Assembly (NCBI GenBank): GCA_025351125.1
Contig: JANXWN010000357.1
Span: 1 to 11,340 of the forward strand
Direction of reading: 5' to 3'
Source of the DNA: Caulobacteraceae bacterium
GTDB lineage: Bacteria; Pseudomonadota; Alphaproteobacteria; Caulobacterales; Caulobacteraceae
DNA: 11,340 bases
Positions within the stretch are counted from its first letter, which is position 1. Every line of letters starts with the position of its first letter. A model generated the notes under the pieces. It did no database searches. It saw nothing but the letters and a program-made list of their open reading frames with translations, and had not been told where the DNA came from. This document shows, piece by piece, positions 6,790-11,340 of the stretch. The translations under genes and the position numbers were made by a program.

Positions 6790-7743
6790 TCAGAACCGCT
6801 CGCCGACCATCGCCTCGCTCTTGGCCCACAGCGCTTCAGCGCGGGCCGGGTCAAGGGCGTAGGCGCGCACGCCGCCGCGCGCGGTTGGGTCTTCGACGGT
6901 CTCGGCCACGTGGCAGTCCTCGCAATAGCGACCGCCCACGGCGGCGGCATCCGCTACGACAGCGGTCCAGACGGAGGTGGCGGCCCCCTGCGGGACCGAT
7001 TTAAAGACCATGGCCGGCTGGTCGGAATTCGCGCTTGCCGAGCCCATGATCTGTTCCATGAGCGCAGGGGTCATGTGCCGGCCCAGTTCGGTCAGAATCA
7101 CACCCGGATGCACAGCGGCGGCCCGCACACCCCGGTGCTTGTGGCGCGCGTCAAAGCCGACCGCGAAGAGCACATTAGCCGTCTTGGATCGACCATAGGC
7201 GCCAAATTCCGTATACGCCGTATGCTCGAAGTTGGGATCCTCCAGGTCGACGTCGGCGAAGCGGTGGCCGGCGGAGGCCAAATTAACGAGCCGCCCACCG
7301 GGCTTTAACAGAGCGGCGATACGGTTGATCAGCACGAAATGGCCCAGATGATTGGTGCCGAACTGCGTTTCAAAGCCATCGGCGGTGGTCCCTTTGGGGC
7401 AGGCCATGACCCCGGCATTGGCGATGATCACGTCGAGGGCTCGGCCGTCCGCGTTCAGCGAGTCGGCGCAGGCGCGCACGCTATCGAGCGAGGCCAAGTC
7501 CAGCTGCACTAGCTCCAGCCCGCCGCCGTTCGCGGCGCCGTCGCTCGCCGCCGCCGTGGCCCCGCGGGCCTTTTCGAGGTCGCGCGCGGCGCCGACCACT
7601 TGCGCGCCGTGAGCGGCCAGGACGCGGACGGTCTCGACCCCCAGGCCCGCCGAGGCGCCGGTCACCAATATGCGCTTGCCGCTGAGATCGACGCCCTTGA
7701 GCACCTCGTCCGTGGTGCTTTCCGCGCCGAACGATCCGGCCAT
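6790..7743 (-). CDS. Short-chain dehydrogenase/reductase, retinol-dehydrogenase-like (likely NADP-dependent)
   Basis: This 317-residue SDR has the cofactor loop TGASAGLG (28-35), ANAG (108-111), a Ser158 in NLASAGH, and catalytic Tyr183 and Lys187 (Y-x3-K). Arg54 in GAARD, at the end of strand 2, favours NADP(H). The long loop after Ser158 (FADVDLEDPNF) and the C-terminal GGRYCEDCHVAE are typical of the retinol-dehydrogenase/WWOX-like group, which tends to act on hydrophobic carbonyl or alcohol substrates. The specific substrate is unknown. The open frame extends to 7806, but the ATG at 7743 is chosen because AGGGAG lies 6 nt upstream and the preceding residues are not conserved in type. The gene is transcribed divergently from the second amidohydrolase, a layout that often means shared control and a common pathway. 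Confidence 0.88.
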   Translation of the reverse strand: MAGSFGAESTTDEVLKGVDLSGKRILVTGASAGLGVETVRVLAAHGAQVVGAARDLEKARGATAAASDGAANGGGLELVQLDLASLDSVRACADSLNADGRALDVIIANAGVMACPKGTTADGFETQFGTNHLGHFVLINRIAALLKPGGRLVNLASAGHRFADVDLEDPNFEHTAYTEFGAYGRSKTANVLFAVGFDARHKHRGVRAAAVHPGVILTELGRHMTPALMEQIMGSASANSDQPAMVFKSVPQGAATSVWTAVVADAAAVGGRYCEDCHVAETVEDPTARGGVRAYALDPARAEALWAKSEAMVGERF

Positions 7744-7749
7744 GACGTT

Positions 7750-7755
7750 CTCCCT
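7750..7755 (-). promoter_or_regulatory. Ribosome binding site fixing the SDR start
   Basis: Minus-strand AGGGAG lies 6 nt before the ATG at 7743-7741. It decides for the 317-residue protein over the 338-residue extension that begins at 7806. Confidence 0.6.
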
Positions 7756-7764
7756 GCATTGCGA

Positions 7765-7788
7765 TGTTGCTGGGTCCACTCTGCAACA
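7765..7788. promoter_or_regulatory. Candidate operator, TGTTGC-N12-GCAACA inverted repeat
   Basis: A perfect 6-bp inverted repeat with a 12-nt spacer sits 22 nt upstream of the SDR start, in the divergent region shared with the second amidohydrolase. Its total span of 24 bp suits a dimeric repressor of TetR, GntR or LacI type. No regulator gene is present in the window, so the assignment is inference. Confidence 0.3.
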
Positions 7789-7939
7789 GCGGTGCGACAG
7801 ACGCAACGCCAGGGGCTATCGCCCGATGGTTTTTCATAACACGTAACGGTTTTTGGCCGACCTTCCGCCACGGCGCCTCTTGTCGCGACGAATTTCAACG
7901 CGTAGCAAATCGGCGCAAGCGCCCCCACGGCGGCCGCAT

Positions 7940-7946
7940 GGGAGAG
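7940..7946 (+). promoter_or_regulatory. Ribosome binding site fixing the second amidohydrolase start
   Basis: GGGAG at 7940-7944 lies 7 nt before the ATG at 7952. The in-frame extension back to 7853 would add 33 Arg/Pro-rich residues with no family similarity, so it is rejected. Confidence 0.65.
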
Positions 7947-7951
7947 AGAAG

Positions 7952-9610
7952 ATGGACGATCTGGTGATCCGCAACGCGCGCGTCGTGGACGGCTCCGGCG
8001 GCGCGGCGTTTTCAGCCGACGTCGCGGTGCGTAACGGCATGATTTCGGGGGTGGGCGAGGTCGCGGGCCAAGGGCGGCGCGAGATCGACGCCCGCGGCCA
8101 AGTGCTGGCCCCCGGCTTCATCGACATCCACACCCACTACGACCCGCAGATCTGCTGGGACCGTCTGGCGACGCCCAGCCTAGAGCATGGCGTCACCACC
8201 GTCGTGATGGGCAATTGCTCGCTCAGCCTCGCGCCTGTGCGCCCGGAAGGACGCCGCAAGCTGATCAAGATGTTCGAAAAGATCGAGGATATCAAGGAGG
8301 CCACCTTCGACGAGGCGGTGCCGTTCAGCTGGGAATCCTTCAGCGACTATATGGATCATGTGCGTCCGGGGCTTGGCCTTAACATCGGCGCCCTGGTGGG
8401 GCACTCGGCCCTGCGCTTTTACGTCATGGGCAAGGAGAGCCAGGACCGCGTGGCGACGGACGCGGAGATCGAAACCATGTGCGTCCTGCTCGAGCAGGCC
8501 ATGGCCGCCGGCGCCATGGGTCTCTCGACGTCCTACATCGATATCGACGAGGACAACCGGCCCGTGCCCAGCCGGCTGGCGGACATGCGTGAGAAAATCG
8601 CCCTGTGCAAGGCGATGGCCAAGAGCGGCCGGGGCGTATTGCAGACCGTGCCGTATTTCATCGATCTCGAGCAACAGCTGGCCAATATCGAAGAGCTGGG
8701 CGAGCTGAGCCTCGCCAGCGGGGTGACCTGCTCTATCGCTCCGATTATCTACAGCCCGGTCGCGCCGGACGCCTGGAAGCGCAGCGTGGCCAAGCTTGAG
8801 GAACAAAGGGCGCGCGGCGCCAAGGTGTACGGCCAGTCCATGCCGCGCAGTTTCGACATGAATATCCGCCTGTCGGAAACGTCCTTCCTCCTGTTCGGCA
8901 CGCCGTCGTGGAACGCGATCATGCAACGCCCGGTGGCGGAGCGGATCGCCGCGTTCGGCGATCCGGCCGCCCGGGCGGGCCTAGTCGAGGCCGCCGCAGC
9001 AAGCCTGCTGCCGCTGATGCACATCCTGCGCATCGGCGACACCTACAGCGCCGAGAACAAGTCCCTAGAAGGCAAACTTCTGTCCGAAGCCGCGCTGGAA
9101 CTGGGTAAGTCCCTGCCCGACGCCATGCTGGATATTGCCCTGCGCGACGGCCTGCAGACCGAATTTCAGTTGAAGGGCGCGATCCACGCCGATCCTGACC
9201 AAGTGATCCAGTTGTTGCAGCATCCTCTGGTGCATATTGGCGCTTCGGACGCGGGTGCGCACGTTTCGCAGTTCTGCGGCGCGGGCGACACCGGCACCCT
9301 GCTGGACTTCTACGTACGCCAACGCGGCGACATGACCCTGGAGCGCGCCGTACACCGGCTGACCGGCGAAGTGGCGCAGGCCTGGGGCATGGCCGATCGC
9401 GGCCTGGTGCGCGAGGGCTATGCGGCGGACTTGGTGATCTTCGATCCTCAGACCATCGGCCGGGGCGAGGAGCAATTCGTTTCCGACTTCCCCGGCGAGG
9501 CGCGCCGCTATGTCTGCCACGCCAAAGGCATAGACACGGTCATCGTCAACGGCGCCGTGGTCCGCGAGGCCGGCGCCTATACGGAGGCGCGGGCCGGGGT
9601 ATTTGTCTAA
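7952..9610 (+). CDS. D-aminoacylase-type amidohydrolase, second paralogue
   Basis: This 552-residue member belongs to the same COG3653 amidohydrolase branch as the protein at 3631-1898. It has the opening strand DLVIRNARVVDGSGG (3-17), metal-binding DIHTHYD (58-64; His60, His62), VTTVVMGNCS (81-90; Cys89, the zinc-bridging position) and SDAGAH (432-437; Asp433, catalytic position). The C-terminal strands (AADLVIFDPQTIG, TVIVNGAVV) close the beta-sandwich. Where classical D-aminoacylases carry a metal-binding His, the sequence reads GVLQTVPYF (228-236). Known relatives hydrolyse N-acyl-D-amino acids or related amides, but many annotated ones are untested. No signal peptide. Start chosen from the strong ribosome site. 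It is divergent from the SDR and converges, 7 nt apart, with the MAPEG gene. The two amidohydrolases differ clearly in sequence, so they are probably separate specificities rather than a recent duplication. Confidence 0.9.
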   Translation: MDDLVIRNARVVDGSGGAAFSADVAVRNGMISGVGEVAGQGRREIDARGQVLAPGFIDIHTHYDPQICWDRLATPSLEHGVTTVVMGNCSLSLAPVRPEGRRKLIKMFEKIEDIKEATFDEAVPFSWESFSDYMDHVRPGLGLNIGALVGHSALRFYVMGKESQDRVATDAEIETMCVLLEQAMAAGAMGLSTSYIDIDEDNRPVPSRLADMREKIALCKAMAKSGRGVLQTVPYFIDLEQQLANIEELGELSLASGVTCSIAPIIYSPVAPDAWKRSVAKLEEQRARGAKVYGQSMPRSFDMNIRLSETSFLLFGTPSWNAIMQRPVAERIAAFGDPAARAGLVEAAAASLLPLMHILRIGDTYSAENKSLEGKLLSEAALELGKSLPDAMLDIALRDGLQTEFQLKGAIHADPDQVIQLLQHPLVHIGASDAGAHVSQFCGAGDTGTLLDFYVRQRGDMTLERAVHRLTGEVAQAWGMADRGLVREGYAADLVIFDPQTIGRGEEQFVSDFPGEARRYVCHAKGIDTVIVNGAVVREAGAYTEARAGVFV

Positions 9611-9614
9611 GGTT

Positions 9615-9627
9615 GCTCTAGAAGAGC
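9615..9627. terminator. Small hairpin between convergent stops
   Basis: GCTCT-AGA-AGAGC forms a 5-bp stem with a 3-nt loop. It begins 4 nt after the amidohydrolase stop and overlaps the MAPEG stop codon (9620-9618). There is no T tract and the stem is weak, so termination here is only a possibility. Confidence 0.2.
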
Positions 9628-10010
9628 TTGATGACGAAACCAATGAGAGAGCCGACGACAAAGATGTAAATCGGCGGCATGCTCATCAGCAAGCCGGGCA
9701 CGCGCTTTTCGGGCGCCTTGTAGTAGCCGAAGGCGTACCATAGCCGACCGATCGGCCAGATCAGGCCGATGCCCGCGGCCCAGCGCGGGTCGACGGCGAG
9801 GCTGAACAGCCACAGACCGGGCAGGAAGAGGGCCAGATGCTCGAGCGTGTTCTGGTGCGCGCGGACATAACATTCGTACGCCGGCGGTCCGGCGTGCGCC
9901 GGTGCGCTGACCTTGAAGCGGCCGCGCGCCATGCCCGACTGCAATAGCGTGAAATAGTATACCCCCAGCGCCAGACCGCTGACGATGCCGGGATAAACGT
10001 AATTCCCCAT
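9618..10010 (-). CDS. MAPEG-family four-helix membrane protein
   Basis: This 130-residue integral membrane protein of the MAPEG family (membrane-associated proteins in eicosanoid and glutathione metabolism) has four predicted membrane segments at about residues 5-25, 58-75, 77-97 and 107-129. The signature RAHQNTLEH (50-58) matches the conserved ERxHxNxxE-type motif after the first helix. Eukaryotic members are microsomal glutathione transferases or leukotriene C4 synthase; bacterial ones are mostly uncharacterised, and some have glutathione transferase activity. AAGG at 10019-10022 lies 8 nt upstream of the ATG. It follows the flavoprotein gene by 35 nt on the same strand, so the pair is probably an operon; a role in conjugating or removing reactive products of that enzyme is plausible but unproven. 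Confidence 0.87.
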   Translation of the reverse strand: MGNYVYPGIVSGLALGVYYFTLLQSGMARGRFKVSAPAHAGPPAYECYVRAHQNTLEHLALFLPGLWLFSLAVDPRWAAGIGLIWPIGRLWYAFGYYKAPEKRVPGLLMSMPPIYIFVVGSLIGFVIKLF

Positions 10011-10045
10011 GACGTCTGCCTTGCGTTCGCGGACCAGTCGCGCCC

Positions 10046-11299
10046 TTACCGCTTGGCGCCGAGGCCCGGTCCGCCGGTTCCCGCGAACTCCGGCCCGGCT
10101 TCGTGCCCCAGCAGAATCTTGCCCAGGTCGGTGAACAGAGGGTGGGCCACCCAGCGGTGCGTGGCCGCGCCATGGGCGTCGCGCAGCTTGCGCTCCAGAG
10201 GACTCGCCATTTGCATGCCGCTGGTGCCGGCGGCGTTATGCAGGACGTCCACCACCTCCATGCAGGCATTGGCGCCGTACGTACAGGCCAGCCGCGCGTT
10301 CTGCGTTGTCATGGCCGAGGGCGCCGCGGCGCCAGCGCGCAGTTCTTCTTCCACCTCGTGCATAGCTTCGAGCACATAGGCCCGGGCGGCCCGGTACTTG
10401 GCTTCCATTTCGCCCATGCGGTGCTGGGCGATGGGCCGTTCCGCGAGCTTGGACGCGGACAAGAACGGGATCTTGTTGTTGGCGATCTCCACGAAACTGC
10501 CGAGAGCGCCGCGCGCCACGCCCAACGCGATGGCGACCTTGTTGTAGGAGAGCCGCAGGGGCACGGGGATGCGGAAGACCGGGTTGTCGTAGTGCGGCGG
10601 GACCGTCACCAGCTCGACGTCGCGGTGCCTAGCTTGCACCACGCCGCCGACGGTACGGACCGTGTCGCTGCCCGAGCCACGCAGGCCGGCCATGTTCCAC
10701 ACGTCCAGGATTTCGTATTGCGACTTGTGCAGCATCCACATGCGCGCGGCAAAAGGGTTGGCGGTATGTTCCTCGCCTTCCTTGACCAGCGGCGCGCCCA
10801 GGAAGCACCATTCGGAATTGTGGCAACCGCTGATGAATGTCGCCTCGCCCCAGACCTTCACGCTGCCGTCTGCTTGGGCGATCGCGTAGGACGCGGTGCC
10901 GCCGGGGCCACCGCCGCCGCACATCACCACGCGCGGATTGTCGAGAAAAATCTCCTTGGCGGCGGCCTTGGGCATGCCGCCGGCGGCCATGGCGTTGATC
11001 TCCGAGCCCAACATGACGTTCCAGGCCACCGAAGCGTCTATCGCCGCCATGGCTTCGAGGATGACGACAGTTTCCACGGCGCTGGCATTCTCGCCGCCCA
11101 GCGCCGTGGGCATCGCGAAGCGGAACATCCCTTCGTCGATCAAGGTCTCGACCGTTTGAGCAGGCAGGCGCCGCAGGGTCTGGGCTTGGTCGCCGCCATC
11201 AAGGATCACGCTCCGGAGGCGGGCCACGCGTTCCAGCGGCGTCCCGACCAGGGGTTTGACGGCCGCGGCGGGTCTTTCCCGCACGAGTTGATCTGACAC
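10046..11299 (-). CDS. Acyl-CoA-dehydrogenase-fold flavoprotein, HsaA/DszC-type (group D monooxygenase-like)
   Basis: This 417-residue protein has the acyl-CoA dehydrogenase fold: an N-terminal helical domain (about 20-120), a beta domain containing GEATFISGCHNSEWCFLG (151-168), and GLRGSGSDTV (205-214), then a C-terminal helical domain ending in the family's RDAHGAATHRW (373-383). The SGCHN and GLRGSGSD segments resemble two-component flavin monooxygenases such as HsaA (steroid ring hydroxylase) and DszC more than beta-oxidation dehydrogenases. Those enzymes use reduced flavin from a separate reductase, and no reductase gene is visible here. The start is GTG (11299-11297) supported by GGAGG at 11308-11312, 8 nt away. 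It heads a probable operon with the MAPEG gene. An ordinary acyl-CoA dehydrogenase function cannot be excluded from sequence alone. Substrate unknown. Confidence 0.8.
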   Translation of the reverse strand: MSDQLVRERPAAAVKPLVGTPLERVARLRSVILDGGDQAQTLRRLPAQTVETLIDEGMFRFAMPTALGGENASAVETVVILEAMAAIDASVAWNVMLGSEINAMAAGGMPKAAAKEIFLDNPRVVMCGGGGPGGTASYAIAQADGSVKVWGEATFISGCHNSEWCFLGAPLVKEGEEHTANPFAARMWMLHKSQYEILDVWNMAGLRGSGSDTVRTVGGVVQARHRDVELVTVPPHYDNPVFRIPVPLRLSYNKVAIALGVARGALGSFVEIANNKIPFLSASKLAERPIAQHRMGEMEAKYRAARAYVLEAMHEVEEELRAGAAAPSAMTTQNARLACTYGANACMEVVDVLHNAAGTSGMQMASPLERKLRDAHGAATHRWVAHPLFTDLGKILLGHEAGPEFAGTGGPGLGAKR

Positions 11300-11307
11300 G
11301 CTTCCTG

Positions 11308-11312
11308 CCTCC
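11308..11312 (-). promoter_or_regulatory. Ribosome binding site supporting a GTG start
   Basis: Minus-strand GGAGG lies 8 nt before the GTG at 11299-11297 of the flavoprotein gene. This near-perfect Shine-Dalgarno makes the non-ATG start credible. Confidence 0.6.
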
Positions 11313-11340
11313 GTTATCGCGCGCGTCCGGACATTGTCGG

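Noticed and set aside
9607..10269. A 220-codon minus-strand frame spanning the MAPEG gene and the flavoprotein 3' end
   Set aside because: It is an alternative frame over two genes with strong family motifs; its own translation is Arg/Pro/Ala-rich and unrecognisable.
10103..11296. A 397-codon open frame on the plus strand, antisense to the flavoprotein gene
   Set aside because: It mirrors the real gene almost exactly, is rich in His, Arg, Gly and Ala as expected of an antisense GC-rich frame, and has no family motif.

Overview
The window looks like chromosomal DNA of a high-GC proteobacterium, most likely an alphaproteobacterium. The clues are a UbiH/COQ6-type ubiquinone hydroxylase, a short exported glycine-zipper protein of the kind common in sphingomonads and relatives, Shine-Dalgarno-led starts and dense GC-rich coding. 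I cannot name a genus. No rRNA, tRNA, CRISPR array, transposase or integrase was seen.

Layout. Bases 1-103 encode, on the minus strand, 11 Gly-X-Y collagen-like triplets with no start codon. They abut, head to head, the 3' two-thirds of a plus-strand fabI (about 105-563) that has lost its NAD-binding N-terminus, so the edge is either an assembly chimera or a rearrangement. An FAD-dependent UbiH/UbiF/COQ6-family hydroxylase (570-1823) follows 6 nt after fabI. A D-aminoacylase-type amidohydrolase (3631-1898, minus) converges on it. A small secreted glycine-zipper protein (3896-4198, plus) follows. Next is a minus-strand pair, a GH1 glycosidase (6455-5145) and an SDR dehydrogenase (5141-4404), separated by 3 nt. 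The middle of the GH1 gene is much richer in A+T than its surroundings.

The last third looks like one accessory catabolic locus: an NADP-type SDR (7743-6790, minus), a second D-aminoacylase-type amidohydrolase (7952-9610, plus) transcribed divergently from it, and a minus-strand pair made of an acyl-CoA-dehydrogenase-fold protein resembling HsaA/DszC-type flavin monooxygenases (11299-10046) and a MAPEG-family membrane protein (10010-9618).

How the genes may work together: the two amidohydrolases would open amide or cyclic amide substrates, the SDRs would oxidise or reduce carbinol/carbonyl groups, and the flavoprotein would hydroxylate or dehydrogenate a ring or acyl substrate. This reading is inferred from families and adjacency only; no substrate can be read from the sequence. 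The most interesting points are the two amidohydrolases with an apparently incomplete classical metal site, the GH1 with altered sugar-binding motifs and foreign composition, and the head-to-head collagen/fabI junction. I see no clearly new defence or mobile system.
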